The notes: generated from the letters alone by a model not told the origin. A stretch of DNA of 64,000 nucleotides from Hyphomicrobiales bacterium (GCA_025359265.1 JANYHB010000013.1:1-64000), one strand, 5' to 3'. Numbered from the stretch's first letter, positions 34,983 through 44,499 are shown. Numbers and translations: made by a program.

Positions 34983-36373
34983 CAGGATGGCCCCAACATG
35001 TTTTCAGGCCGCACGATGGCGTCGAAGTCTGCCGCAGAAATGCCTTCCTTCAACGCTTCCTCGCGCAAAGTTGTGCCATTCTTGTGGGCGGTCTTGGCGA
35101 TCTTGGCGGCCTTGTCATAGCCGAACTTGGGGGCCAGCGCCGTCACCAACATCAGTGAACGATCGACGTTCGCCTTGATATTATCTTCACGCGCCACAAT
35201 GCCTGCAACGCAATGATCGGTGAAGCTGTTGGCCGCATCGCTCATCAACTGCACGGATTGCAAAAAATTATAAGCCATCACCGGGTTAAACACGTTCAAC
35301 TCAAAATGCCCCTGCGATCCGGCAAAGGTTATCGCCGCATTGTTGCCGAAGATCTGAATGCACACCTGCGTTAGCGCTTCGCACTGCGTGGGGTTCACCT
35401 TGCCTGGCATGATGGAAGAGCCTGGCTCATTTTCAGGCAATTGCAGTTCACCAAGACCAGAGCGCGGGCCAGAACCCAGGAAGCGAATGTCATTGGCGAT
35501 CTTGAAGACGGAGGCCGCCACAGTGTTGATGGCGCCATGGGTCATCACCATCGCATCATGGGCGGCCAAAGCCTCAAACTTGTTGGGCGCGGAGGTGAAG
35601 GGCAGGCGGGTGATAGTGGCAATATGCTCCGCCACTTTTTCGGCAAAGCCCTTGGGCGCATTCAACCCCGTGCCCACCGCCGTGCCGCCTTGGGCGAGTT
35701 GCATCAGCATGGGCAAAGTCTGCTCAATGCGAGCTATTCCATTGTCCACCTGTTGGGTATAACCCGAAAATTCCTGGCCCAAAGTTACCGGCGTTGCATC
35801 CTGCGTGTGGGTGCGGCCGATCTTGATGATCTTGGCGAACTGATGCGCCTTGTCATTCAGCGCGTTGCGCAAGTGTTGCAGCGCGGGCAGCAGGCGGTGA
35901 TGAATTTCCTCAGCGCAGGCAATGTGCATGGCCGTGGGATAAGTGTCGTTCGATGATTGCGACATGTTCACATGGTCATTGGGGTGCACCGGTTTTTTGG
36001 AACCCATCACCCCGCCCAGCATTTCAATGGCGCGGTTGGAAATCACCTCATTGGCATTCATGTTGGATTGCGTGCCAGAACCCGTCTGCCACACGGCCAG
36101 CGGGAAATGCGCATCGAGCTTGCCCTCAATCACTTCCTGCGCGGCATTGATGATGGCGGCGGCGAGGTTCTTGTCTAATTGTCCCAACCCCAAATTGGTT
36201 TCCGCCGCGGCGCGCTTGATAATGCCAAGAGCGCGCACCACCGAGGCCGGCTGCTTCTCCCAGCCACTCTTGAAATTCTGCAAAGACCGCTGCGCCTGCG
36301 CACCCCAGTAGCGCGAGGCATCAACCTCAATGGGGCCAAAGGTATCGGTTTCGGTGCGGGTGGTTTTGGTCAT
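34982..36373 (-). CDS. fumC: Fumarate hydratase class II
   Basis: This 463-residue enzyme interconverts fumarate and malate in the citrate cycle without an iron-sulfur cluster. Family signatures are [44 protein letters not shown] and [16 protein letters not shown], the last with the mobile catalytic loop. Length matches other FumC proteins. It is the first gene of an overlapping three-gene unit with DUF4169 and RHH proteins. Confidence 0.97.
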   Translation of the reverse strand: MTKTTRTETDTFGPIEVDASRYWGAQAQRSLQNFKSGWEKQPASVVRALGIIKRAAAETNLGLGQLDKNLAAAIINAAQEVIEGKLDAHFPLAVWQTGSGTQSNMNANEVISNRAIEMLGGVMGSKKPVHPNDHVNMSQSSNDTYPTAMHIACAEEIHHRLLPALQHLRNALNDKAHQFAKIIKIGRTHTQDATPVTLGQEFSGYTQQVDNGIARIEQTLPMLMQLAQGGTAVGTGLNAPKGFAEKVAEHIATITRLPFTSAPNKFEALAAHDAMVMTHGAINTVAASVFKIANDIRFLGSGPRSGLGELQLPENEPGSSIMPGKVNPTQCEALTQVCIQIFGNNAAITFAGSQGHFELNVFNPVMAYNFLQSVQLMSDAANSFTDHCVAGIVAREDNIKANVDRSLMLVTALAPKFGYDKAAKIAKTAHKNGTTLREEALKEGISAADFDAIVRPENMLGPS

Positions 36374-36443
36374 AAGTCACGTTCCTGGAATGCTGCGGGG
36401 AATAGCATGGGGAGAGGCGGGAGGCGAGGCGCAATTAGCGTGG

Positions 36444-38009
36444 TTATTTTTTCGTCCGCGCCATAACCGATTCCGCACGCCGCTGTTTTCGATTTTGCGC
36501 TTGCGTCTGCGCGAGTTGAGCCGCTCTCAAAATGAATTGCCTTACTTCTGGGTATTCTTGACTGCTCCAAGGAGTAACTTTGAAAGATCCCTGGAAAATT
36601 CTCAATAATTTGCAGTTGTCGTCGATTATCTTTCTGTTGTCAGCTGTCCAATCGTCCTGTTCAACATAAACCAAATCCTCTGACGAGCCGTGTTCTTGGC
36701 CTGGGGGCTCAAGGGAAACTCCCACCACCCTTTCAAGGTAAGGATATTTCATCAAAATTGCTTGCGCATAGATAATCGCAAGCTCCGTACGTTTGCGGCG
36801 ATATTGTTCATATCCTCCCTTGCTTGCCATCCAGGCAACGAACTTAAAGGTGAGGATGAAAAACGCAGTGTCGTTCTCCTTCGAATCCGCGTGTCCGAGG
36901 ACCAAACGAAAAAAGCGATCTTTTGTGGCGCCAATTTCCATTGCGCCCCTGAAGGCCTCACCGTGATTTCTGCGAGCAAATCTTCTTTGGAGTGCCATAT
37001 ACCTCACACCAATTTCGTTTTTGCGAATGTCAAATTCCAATTCATCGATGGCGATGGATGTGCCACCGAGCATGTGGGCAGTGAATTGCTCAATCAATCG
37101 ATCCCAAAGGTATGATATTTCGTCCGCATGTTTTTTTGCAAGATACTGCGGGTTTGCCTTCAACTTCAAATATGACGAAGAATCTATGCTTATCGGCACC
37201 AGTTTGGGATCAACGACGAAATCGTGGTCGCCGGAATCATTTATATTGGTTAAATAATGGGCGAGTAAATTCTCCTCTCCTTGCACCTCTCGCAACAGTC
37301 CCGAACGAATGAAGTCGGAACGTTTTCCAAGATATTCGGTAAAGTCCCGTATAGTGTCGAGTTCATTCATCACGGCGGTTAAAGCTACCTCATCGAAAAC
37401 GTGCACAAAAGGGCCAGCAGGATCTATGTCGCCAATTGCAAACGGTTCAGGTTTATCAGCACCATTTGGCCAATGGTCACTTCCCTGAATTGAAGGCTTG
37501 ATGATGAGGCTGCCAGAATTTCCTGGACGATGCTTCCTGCATCCTGTCGATGCACCCCGGGCCACAACGATTTTATGGATTATTCTTTCATCATGATTTG
37601 GAAAATCCAGAGGAAAAGCGTTCCAGCATTTGCGATCAAGAAATATTTGTTTTGGAAAGTCCGTTATCCACCGTTGCGCTCCGTTCGCCTGTTTCGCGGC
37701 CTTTCGGATTGCACTTCTAGTCCATCTCCTCCATGCAATATCCAATTCAACCGACGGCCAGGCGATGGATTTTTCACTAAAGATGATGACATGTTTTCCG
37801 CACACTACAAGGAGGTCACACAATTCCTTGCCATCTCCAGCATTTTTTTGTTTTTGATTGCGATAGGGGCTAGGGTATGACCAAAGATTGAGGAATGACT
37901 TTTCCGCTAGCTGCGCGAGATATCTCTCGCTTTTGGTCGTGCCGCTACCCTTTGTAATGGGCGGTCGCAGTTGCTCTGGGCGTTCATTAATTTCGGGCGG
38001 ATCGATCAT
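36444..38009 (-). CDS. Unknown 521-residue protein with nuclease-like N-terminus
   Basis: I cannot name a family with confidence. The N-terminus (residues 24-130) has the feel of a NERD/PD-(D/E)XK restriction-like fold. AEKSFLNLWSYPSPYRNQ is followed by GKELCDLLVVCGKHVIIFSE and a helix with W-R-W and AAKQANGAQRWI, so the acidic-x-acidic-x-K order is plausible but unproven. The middle and C-terminal parts are soluble, and the tail is rich in Gln and basic residues. Codon use is less GC-biased than in neighbouring genes. It lies between fumC and a toxin-antitoxin cluster, an accessory context that suggests acquired DNA. Confidence 0.65.
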   Translation of the reverse strand: MIDPPEINERPEQLRPPITKGSGTTKSERYLAQLAEKSFLNLWSYPSPYRNQKQKNAGDGKELCDLLVVCGKHVIIFSEKSIAWPSVELDIAWRRWTRSAIRKAAKQANGAQRWITDFPKQIFLDRKCWNAFPLDFPNHDERIIHKIVVARGASTGCRKHRPGNSGSLIIKPSIQGSDHWPNGADKPEPFAIGDIDPAGPFVHVFDEVALTAVMNELDTIRDFTEYLGKRSDFIRSGLLREVQGEENLLAHYLTNINDSGDHDFVVDPKLVPISIDSSSYLKLKANPQYLAKKHADEISYLWDRLIEQFTAHMLGGTSIAIDELEFDIRKNEIGVRYMALQRRFARRNHGEAFRGAMEIGATKDRFFRLVLGHADSKENDTAFFILTFKFVAWMASKGGYEQYRRKRTELAIIYAQAILMKYPYLERVVGVSLEPPGQEHGSSEDLVYVEQDDWTADNRKIIDDNCKLLRIFQGSFKVTPWSSQEYPEVRQFILRAAQLAQTQAQNRKQRRAESVMARTKK

Positions 38010-38061
38010 TGCTCAGTTCAATGGGAGACGTTGGAACATTGACTACAGTAGACTTTGCGGT

Positions 38062-38202
38062 TCAATAATGATACCTGCACGCCGATACTATCAATTCTTC
38101 CTTTTGAACTTTGTAAAACACCCGATGTTCCTGATTGATGCGGCGAGATCATGCGCCCGCAAGATCAAGGCGGAGAGGTTCAGGTTTGCCGATGTAGTTA
38201 AT
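38062..38202 (-). pseudogene. yoeB: Remnant of a YoeB/Txe family toxin gene
   Basis: Reading the minus strand from 38202 gives INYIGKPEPLRLDLAGA, a TGA stop (38149-38151), then SRRINQEHRVFYKV and EELIVSACRYHY, ending at a natural stop (38062-38064). This is the C-terminal half of a YoeB/Txe ribosome-dependent mRNA interferase. Intact members have a tryptophan where the TGA is (W-SRRI), so one base change (TGG to TGA) is enough. The N-terminal 40 or so residues and a YefM-type antitoxin are absent. It abuts the higA stop. Confidence 0.85.
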
Positions 38203-38203
38203 C

Positions 38204-38506
38204 TTAAGCCGCCCGCCCAAAAGCCTTCACCACAATCTTCTTCTCGCCCTTTCGCGCGAAGGCCAGATCATGCGAGGTTTGCATGCGGCACAGGGTTTCC
38301 GCACTCAAGCCAAAGGCCTTTTCGAAGCGAATGGCCATATCCGCCGAAAGGCCCACGCGGCCATTGAGAAGCTTGCTCATGGCCTGGCGTGAAACGCCGA
38401 AATGTTTGGCAAGTTCTGCGACCGTCAGGCCACGCGGCTCCACAATTTCCTCACGCAGCCACAGGCCGGGATGAACCGCAAACAGCGGGGAAAGCTTGAT
38501 TGCCAT
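38204..38506 (-). CDS. higA: HigA family antitoxin (XRE-type helix-turn-helix)
   Basis: This is a 100-residue protein of the HigA/VapI addiction-module antitoxin family. It has the typical start HPGLWLREEIVEPRGLTVAE followed by an XRE helix-turn-helix (LAKHFGVSRQAMSKLLNGR, about residues 33-51) and FEKAFGLSAETL. GGAGG lies nine bases ahead of the ATG at 38506, so the upstream in-frame start was discarded. No intact HigB toxin is next to it; only the dead YoeB-type remnant follows. It may be an orphan antitoxin or a regulator. Confidence 0.88.
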   Translation of the reverse strand: MAIKLSPLFAVHPGLWLREEIVEPRGLTVAELAKHFGVSRQAMSKLLNGRVGLSADMAIRFEKAFGLSAETLCRMQTSHDLAFARKGEKKIVVKAFGRAA

Positions 38507-38553
38507 CAGTGATAATCCTCCAAGCCAATCCCAACTCGCGTCGCTCAGTTCTA

Positions 38554-38760
38554 TCAAATATCCTCTTCCCGCAGTTCCGCAATTTTCATGAGGTGCCGCA
38601 GAAAGCCAGATTTTAGTGCTCTGTTTGCGTGAATGGGAAGGGAGATTCGGTTGATAGACCCGGACTTGCCATAGATGTGATGGCTGCCGGATATGCGGAG
38701 CAGTGTCCAGCCATGTTTCTCAATCGCCTTGGCAAAAGCTTTTGCCGAGACTTCCTTCAC
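38554..38760 (-). CDS. hicA: HicA-type mRNA interferase toxin
   Basis: This is a 68-residue toxin with the small double-stranded RNA-binding-like fold. It has FAKAIEKHGWTLLRISGSHHIY with the catalytic histidine in GSHH, then NRISLPIHANRALKSGFLRHL. It starts with GTG inside the stop of hicB (GTGA overlap) and appears intact. It is expected to cleave mRNA when released from HicB. Confidence 0.9.
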   Translation of the reverse strand: MKEVSAKAFAKAIEKHGWTLLRISGSHHIYGKSGSINRISLPIHANRALKSGFLRHLMKIAELREEDI

Positions 38761-38960
38761 ACCGCTATTTCAAGCACGCGCTGAGTTTTTGTGGTTTGGG
38801 GTGGCACCACCTCTACGGCCAAGCAGCCTTGGATGGCTTCGCGCAAATTGACGAGCAGTTCTTCCATGGTTTCGCCCTGTGTGGCGCAGCCGGGGATGGC
38901 CGGTACTTCCGCCCAGAAGCCGCCTTCTTCAGCATCGTGCACGATGGCTTTTATTTTCAT
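38757..38960 (-). CDS. hicB: HicB-type antitoxin
   Basis: This 67-residue partial RNase H-like protein has the pattern KAIVHDAEEGGFWAEVPAIP, GCATQGETMEELLVNLREAI and a short C-terminal tail. It neutralises the HicA toxin encoded directly downstream. AGGAG precedes the ATG at 38960; a 55-codon upstream extension is not homologous and was dropped. The order antitoxin then toxin is the less common hicBA arrangement. Confidence 0.9.
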   Translation of the reverse strand: MKIKAIVHDAEEGGFWAEVPAIPGCATQGETMEELLVNLREAIQGCLAVEVVPPQTTKTQRVLEIAV

Positions 38961-39241
38961 TGGAAGTCTCCTGTCGCCAATGTAGGAGCCTGCTGCCCAT
39001 TTGCCAAGTCGTTTGCAATCACTTCCTCCACGTCGCTTTGCAGGCAGTGGGCAAGCTTTTGCTGGAGGGGTGGGTGCGCGTGGGCATGAGGGTGGCGCGG
39101 GGCCGATGAATATCAACAATGTCAAACAGCAGGACCTGCGGGCTATCGCCGATCAACGGATGATATAGCTATGATAGGAATTAAAGTCAAGAGCTCTTTT
39201 GATCGGATGCAAATTTTTTTCTTATCCGTTAAACTCACCCC

Positions 39242-41344
39242 ATGAACATTCACACCCCGGCTGATCGCAACATCAAAATCGGCAAATCGGTTTGCCCGCA
39301 TGATTGCCCTTCGGCCTGCGCGCTTGAGGTGGAACTGCTGGATGGGCGCACCATCGGCCGCGTGCGCGGTGACAAGGATAATACTTACACTAAAGGCGTG
39401 ATCTGTGAAAAAGTTGCCCGCTATGCCGAGCGTGTGCACCACCCGGATCGCTTGCTCCACCCCATGAAGCGCGTGGGGCCAAAAGGGGCAGGGCAGTTTG
39501 CGCGTATCAGCTGGGATGAGGCGCTGGATTTAACCGCTTCCGCCTTCTTGAAAGCTGAGAAAGTTCACGGCGCGGAAAGTGTTTGGCCCTATTGGTATGC
39601 AGGCACCATGGGCTTGCTCATGCGCGATGGCATCGAGCGGTTGGTGAACACCAAGGGCTATTCCTCGATGTATGGCACGGTGTGCATCGCTCTTTCCTGG
39701 GTGGGATTTTATGCCGGCGCTGGCAAGATTGCAGGAGTTGATCCGCGCGAGATGCAAAAGTCTGATCTCATCGTGGTGTGGGGTGGCAACCCGGTTAACA
39801 CACAAGTGAATGTGATGACGCATGTTGCCATCGCCAAAAAAGAGCGCGGCGCAAAACTGGCTTGCGTGGATATTTATGAAACCGGCACGATGAAACAGGC
39901 CGACGTCAAGCTATTGATCAAGCCGGGCACCGATGGGGCGCTGGCCTGTGCGGTGATGCATGTGCTGTTCCGCGACGGCCATGCCAACTGGGAATATTTA
40001 AATCAGTATACGGATGACCCTGAGGGATTGCGCGGCAATCTCGCCGACAAAACGCCACTATGGGCGGCGGAGATTTGTGGCTGTCCGGTTTCTGAAATCG
40101 AAGCCTTTGCGGAATTGGTTGGAAAAACACCGCGCACCTACTTCCGCATCGGCTATGGCTTTGCCCGTTCACGCAATGGCGCTGCCAATATGCACGCGGT
40201 TTCCTGCATACCCGCCATCACAGGTGCCTGGTTGCATGAAGGCGGCGGTGCACTGCATTCCAACTCCGGCATTTATAAGTGGAACAAGACGCAGCTCGAA
40301 GCGAAGGATGCCAACAAAGGCCAGCGTGTGATGGACCAGGCTCGCGTGGGTGAAGTGTTGTGTGGCAATCCCCATGATTTGCAAGGCGGGCCACAAGTTA
40401 AAGCCATGCTGATCCAGAACACCAATCCGCTCTCGATAGCACCGGATCAAAATCGCGTGCGTGAAGGTTTTGTGCGGGAGGACTTGTTTGTTTGCGTGCA
40501 TGAGCAATTCATCACCGAAACCGCCAAATATGCCGATGTGCTTTTGCCTGCGACGACATTCTTGGAGCATGACGATATTTATCAAGGCGGTGGCCACAGC
40601 CACATTCTTTGGGGGCGCAAACTGATTGAAGCGCCAGGCGAGTGCCGCAGCAACGATTTTGTGATCCGCGAATTGGCCAAGCGTGTGGGGGCCACCCATG
40701 TTAGCTTTGAGAAAAATGGCAACGCGCTTGTCGACGATTTGTTGGAAGCGTCGGGCCGCAAAGGGCTTGATGAACTGGATGCGCAGAACTGGTTTGATGT
40801 CATGCCGGATTTTGAGACGGCGCACAGCATCAACGGTTTTGGCCACGCTGATGGTAAATTCCATTTCCGCGCAGATTGGCAGGCAGCAGCAAAATTCATG
40901 TCGAGAATGGGCACTTTAGGGCCGTTTGAAAATCTGCCCGAATGGCCGGGGCATTATACCGGGCATGAACAAGCGAATGCTGAATATCCCTTCCGCCTCG
41001 CCACATCTCCGGCCCGTACCTTCTTGAATTCCACTTTCAACGAAACGCCTTCCAGCCGCAAGCGCGAGGGCCGGCCCACGGTGTTGATCCATTCAGAAGA
41101 TCTCGCGGCCCTGGGTTTGGCCGATGGCGCAAAAGTTCGCGTGGGTTCGAGGCGTGGCGAAGTGGTGCTGCACGCCAAGGCCCTCAACGGGTTACGGCGC
41201 GGCGTATTGATCGCCGAGGGCCTATGGCCCAACGCATTGCACGAGGGCGGACGCGGCATTAACACGCTGACAGGTTCGGACCAGCCCGCTCCGGCTGGCG
41301 GTGGTGCCTATCATGATAACGCGGTATGGATTAAATTGGCATAG
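39242..41344 (+). CDS. Molybdopterin oxidoreductase with [4Fe-4S] cluster (DMSO reductase family)
   Basis: This is a 700-residue enzyme of the DMSO reductase family, carrying bis-MGD molybdenum. The N-terminal cluster motif is CPHDCPSAC followed by GVICEK. The central part has YSSMYGTVCIALSWVGFY and VWGGNPVNTQVNVM around the cofactor pocket, and the C-terminal MGD-binding domain has LATSPARTFLNSTF. No twin-arginine signal and no electron-transfer subunit gene are seen, so it is probably cytoplasmic. The substrate is unknown. No Shine-Dalgarno sequence is obvious before the ATG. Confidence 0.9.
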   Translation: MNIHTPADRNIKIGKSVCPHDCPSACALEVELLDGRTIGRVRGDKDNTYTKGVICEKVARYAERVHHPDRLLHPMKRVGPKGAGQFARISWDEALDLTASAFLKAEKVHGAESVWPYWYAGTMGLLMRDGIERLVNTKGYSSMYGTVCIALSWVGFYAGAGKIAGVDPREMQKSDLIVVWGGNPVNTQVNVMTHVAIAKKERGAKLACVDIYETGTMKQADVKLLIKPGTDGALACAVMHVLFRDGHANWEYLNQYTDDPEGLRGNLADKTPLWAAEICGCPVSEIEAFAELVGKTPRTYFRIGYGFARSRNGAANMHAVSCIPAITGAWLHEGGGALHSNSGIYKWNKTQLEAKDANKGQRVMDQARVGEVLCGNPHDLQGGPQVKAMLIQNTNPLSIAPDQNRVREGFVREDLFVCVHEQFITETAKYADVLLPATTFLEHDDIYQGGGHSHILWGRKLIEAPGECRSNDFVIRELAKRVGATHVSFEKNGNALVDDLLEASGRKGLDELDAQNWFDVMPDFETAHSINGFGHADGKFHFRADWQAAAKFMSRMGTLGPFENLPEWPGHYTGHEQANAEYPFRLATSPARTFLNSTFNETPSSRKREGRPTVLIHSEDLAALGLADGAKVRVGSRRGEVVLHAKALNGLRRGVLIAEGLWPNALHEGGRGINTLTGSDQPAPAGGGAYHDNAVWIKLA

Positions 41345-41409
41345 CGGTTCAGCGTTCCACGCAAATCAAATTTGTTGCAACGTCAATCCGCGCAGCCCAT
41401 GAGGGCAGC

Positions 41410-42900
41410 ATGAATTCCTTGAAACAAAACGCCTCGCCAGCGCCGCTCTCCCATCCTGAAGTTGTCCGCATCATTTTTGGCGTCATTGTTGCTATGGTTT
41501 TGGCAGCGCTTGACCAAACCATTGTGGTGACCGCACTTCCCACCATTGGCCGCAGTCTTGGCAATCCTGAATATCTGCCGTGGGTGGTGACTTCCTATTT
41601 GCTGTTTTCCACCGCGGTGACGCCTCTCTACGGCAAAGTTTCTGACATTGTCGGGCGGCGCAAGACATTGATGTTCGCAATTTCAGTATTTGTAATAGGT
41701 TCGGTGGCTTGTGCAGCCGCACCCAACTTGCTGCTGCTGATCATCGCGCGCGCTTTGCAAGGCCTCGGCGGTGGCGGGTTGATCTCACTGGCGCAGACCA
41801 TCATTGCCGATATCGTTTCACCGAAAGAGCGCTCGCGCTATCAGGTTTACATCGCAGGCGTTTATATGCTCGCCAGCATATCCGGGCCGCTGCTGGGCGG
41901 ATATATGGCGCAGCATTTGCACTGGTCGCTGATTTTCTGGATCAATCTGCCCATCGGCCTTGTGGCGCTGGCGATGACCAACAACCTGCTGAAAAAATTG
42001 CCGCGCCATGAGCGGCCGCATAAATTGGATATCCTTGGCGCGGCGCTGATGGCCTTGGCCAGCATTGCGCTCATGTTGGCGCTGAGCTGGGGCGGCATCC
42101 ATTATCCATGGCTTTCGATTGAGGTTCTGGGCCTGCTCGCCGTTTCTGTTTTGCTATGGATCGGATTTGTCTGGCGGCTGCAAGTGGCGCCTGAACCTTT
42201 CATCCCTTCCGACATTCTGAAAAATCCGGTGGTGGCGATGGGCACGGCCACGGCCATGCTGATCATGGGCACCTATATTGGGATAACCGCCTATCTGCCA
42301 ATCTATATGGAGTTGAACTTTGGCCTCAGCGCCAGCCAATCGGGCCTGAGCCTCATTCCCTTCATGTCGGGCACGGTGGTGGGTGCAATCATCGCCGGGC
42401 AATTCATGGCGCGCTCGGCGCATTACAAGCGGCCCGCCACTGTGGGGTTGATTTTTTCAGTGGCAGGCCTCGGCCTTCTCGCCGTCTTGTCGGCCACAAG
42501 CGTAAGCATCTGGCTGGTGGAAGTGTTGATGGCGGGCCTCAGTGTTGGGCTTGGCACGGTGTTCCCCATCACCACGGTTGCCATTCAAAATGCCGTGCAG
42601 CCACATCAGATGGGAACGGTGACTGGCGTGATGGGCTTTTTTCGCATGCTGGGTGGGGCTCTGATTGTTGCACTGTTTGGCGCGGTGCTGTTTTCACAAC
42701 TGCCCAAATTGGGGGCGCTGGAAGGACTGTCGGGCGCAACGCTGAAAGACATTGTGGCCAGCGGCGTCATCCACAACGCCTTCCGCCCGTTGTTCGCACT
42801 GGCCGCCTTCGTGCTGGCGCTGGCACTGGCCGCGTTTTATCAGATGCCGCAGAAGGCGCTGCGCAGCACGGTGCGGGTGAGCGAGGTGATGGGGGAGTAG
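41410..42900 (+). CDS. MFS transporter, DHA2 family (EmrB/QacA type)
   Basis: This 496-residue protein has about 14 spans. It has ALDQTIVVTALPTIGRSLG (motif D1), GKVSDIVGRRKTLM (motif A), ARALQGLGGGGLISLAQTI and GPLLGGYMAQHLHWSLIFWI (motif C). It is a proton-driven multidrug or metabolite exporter, distinct in sequence from the DHA2 transporter at 21202-22596. GAGGGCAGC precedes the ATG. It follows the molybdoenzyme gene after 65 bases on the same strand, but no functional link is evident. Confidence 0.92.
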   Translation: MNSLKQNASPAPLSHPEVVRIIFGVIVAMVLAALDQTIVVTALPTIGRSLGNPEYLPWVVTSYLLFSTAVTPLYGKVSDIVGRRKTLMFAISVFVIGSVACAAAPNLLLLIIARALQGLGGGGLISLAQTIIADIVSPKERSRYQVYIAGVYMLASISGPLLGGYMAQHLHWSLIFWINLPIGLVALAMTNNLLKKLPRHERPHKLDILGAALMALASIALMLALSWGGIHYPWLSIEVLGLLAVSVLLWIGFVWRLQVAPEPFIPSDILKNPVVAMGTATAMLIMGTYIGITAYLPIYMELNFGLSASQSGLSLIPFMSGTVVGAIIAGQFMARSAHYKRPATVGLIFSVAGLGLLAVLSATSVSIWLVEVLMAGLSVGLGTVFPITTVAIQNAVQPHQMGTVTGVMGFFRMLGGALIVALFGAVLFSQLPKLGALEGLSGATLKDIVASGVIHNAFRPLFALAAFVLALALAAFYQMPQKALRSTVRVSEVMGE

Positions 42901-42992
42901 GTTAGCAGCGGTCAATTGGATGCTTTGCAGCGCAATCACCCAACCCGGGCGCTTGATGTGCTGTCATTGCGACGCCGCGCGGCGACGTTGCT

Positions 42993-43541
42993 CTATTCTT
43001 GCCAATCGGTCTTTGCGCGATAATGTATTCTTTCAATTTGCCCGAAACGATTCAAGCTTATTCCAATTTCGACCGGCCCCCGCCAAAAAATCAGGTCGTT
43101 CAAATTCTGCAGTAGTCCCTTATGGTCGCGCTCGATTGCGAGGTAGTTCAGAGTTGTATCCTCGCCTTTGATCCAGCTTCCCAGGCTACTGAGATATATG
43201 AAGTATCCATGACAGGCCAGCCATCGCGAGAGCTTTAGAATATCATTCGTCCTCAAATATTCCGACTTTATCTGCTGTGTGATATTGTCCGAACTGCTGG
43301 AGCTATTCCAATCTTGTTCAAAGCGGTGTGTTTCCTCCGCAGTACATATGACGAGATAAGGCTTATCAACTTTGCATTCCCAAGGACCTTCAGCCTCTTG
43401 ATGTGGTATGCACGCTCCGTTCAAACCTGATCCAATAGCTTGCCCAGCCGCCTGGTTGCTGAAGGAGACGTAGAGCAACGAAGATAGCGCCAAAAATAGG
43501 TGAATCATAAAAAGGAAATAAGAACTACAACGCCTGCGCAT
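42993..43541 (-). CDS. Hypothetical exported protein
   Basis: I do not recognise this 182-residue protein. The N-terminus (MRRRCSSYFLFMIHLFLALS, then a stretch ending in AAGQA near residue 35) is a good signal peptide. The mature part has four or so cysteines (ACIPHQ, WECKVD, VICTAEE, LACHGY), so disulfides in the periplasm are likely. A serine run SSSSS lies near residue 80. GGAG precedes the ATG. AT-richer codon use than in the neighbours suggests a recently acquired or fast-evolving gene. Confidence 0.6.
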   Translation of the reverse strand: MRRRCSSYFLFMIHLFLALSSLLYVSFSNQAAGQAIGSGLNGACIPHQEAEGPWECKVDKPYLVICTAEETHRFEQDWNSSSSSDNITQQIKSEYLRTNDILKLSRWLACHGYFIYLSSLGSWIKGEDTTLNYLAIERDHKGLLQNLNDLIFWRGPVEIGISLNRFGQIERIHYRAKTDWQE

Positions 43542-43598
43542 TAAATATTACTCCAAATCCTATGGCATTCCGGTGACGAAAATTCAGTTCTGTATCTG

Positions 43599-43859
43599 TC
43601 ACCCCTCCCTATAAAACACTTCCACTTTCCCGCTCACCTTTACCGTCATCGGGTTACCATAGCGGTCTTTGCTTTTGCCGCCGGTGGGGAGGCGGGCCCA
43701 GCCTTCTGAGATGCAGTATTCCTCCACATTGGTTTTTTCCACGCCGTTGAAGCGGATGCCGATGCCATGTTGCAGAACTTCGGCGTTGAAATGCGGGCTG
43801 CGCGGATCGGTGCTGAGGTGATCGGGCAGGGCGGGTTTGGCGGCGGCTGGTTCAGACAT
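43599..43859 (-). CDS. DUF3297 family protein
   Basis: This 86-residue protein matches the DUF3297 profile: LPDHLSTDPRSPHFNAEVL, IGIRFNGVEKTNVEEYCISE and GWARLPTGGKSKDRYGNPMT. The family is common in proteobacteria and of unknown function. It is soluble and has no cofactor motif. It is the only gene on its strand between the exported protein and the ndk promoter region. Confidence 0.9.
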   Translation of the reverse strand: MSEPAAAKPALPDHLSTDPRSPHFNAEVLQHGIGIRFNGVEKTNVEEYCISEGWARLPTGGKSKDRYGNPMTVKVSGKVEVFYREG

Positions 43860-43927
43860 CTCTACGAATCCTTTTGGTTGGGGACTGCATAACGCTTTGG
43901 GCAGCTAAATTGAAACAAGCAAATTTC

Positions 43928-43987
43928 CGTCATCGCCCGCTTCATGCGGGCCGTCGATGGGTCGCCCGCTTGAAGCGGGCGATGACG
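43928..43987. repeat. REP-like palindromic element
   Basis: CGTCATCGCCCGCTTCA (43928-43944) and its exact complement (43971-43987) form a 17-bp perfect inverted repeat. The inner GCGGGC/GCCCGC parts add further pairing around a loop with CCGTCGATGGG. It lies between DUF3297 and ndk. The composition, with CCCGCTTGAAGCGGG at its core, is like the intergenic palindromes scattered in many alphaproteobacterial genomes. Confidence 0.75.
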
Positions 43988-44076
43988 GATCACCCAAGAT
44001 GAGAATAGCCCACTCTTGCACCTGTGCCATCTCCCCGCTATAGGCGCGCTTAATCCATTCCAACACTGAGGACAAC

Positions 44077-44499
44077 ATGGCCACCGAACGCACTTTCTCC
44101 ATCATCAAGCCAGACGCCACGAAGGGCAACCACACCGGCGCCATCAACGCCATCATCGAAGCTGCTGGTCTTCGCGTTGTGGCGCAGAAGCGGGTGAAGT
44201 GGAAGTTGGCTGATGCCAAGAAGTTTTACGGCATTCATGCCAAACGCCCCTTCTTTAAAGACTTGGTGAAGTTCATGGTATCCGGCCCAATCGTGGTCCA
44301 AGTTCTCGAAGGCAACAATGCCGTTGCCAAATACCGTGAGATCATGGGTGCCACCAATCCGAAGGATGCTGCCGCTGGCACAATTCGCGCCTCGTTTGCC
44401 AAGTCCATCGACGAAAACTCCGTGCACGGATCAGATTCCCTCGATAACGCCAAGAAGGAAATCAAGCAAAATTTCAAGGCCAAGGAAATTGTGGGTTGA
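44077..44499 (+). CDS. ndk: Nucleoside-diphosphate kinase
   Basis: This 140-residue enzyme moves the gamma-phosphate from ATP to other nucleoside diphosphates through a phosphohistidine. It begins [16 protein letters not shown] and has the active-site NSVHGSDS (His117). Length and sequence fit the hexameric/tetrameric bacterial form. The stop overlaps the ATG of the VUT transporter gene (TGATG), so the two are coupled. Confidence 0.97.
   Translation: MATERTFSIIKPDATKGNHTGAINAIIEAAGLRVVAQKRVKWKLADAKKFYGIHAKRPFFKDLVKFMVSGPIVVQVLEGNNAVAKYREIMGATNPKDAAAGTIRASFAKSIDENSVHGSDSLDNAKKEIKQNFKAKEIVG

Noticed and set aside
38100..38367. Plus-strand ORF across the YoeB remnant and higA
   Set aside because: It reads antisense to higA and to the toxin remnant and has no family pattern.
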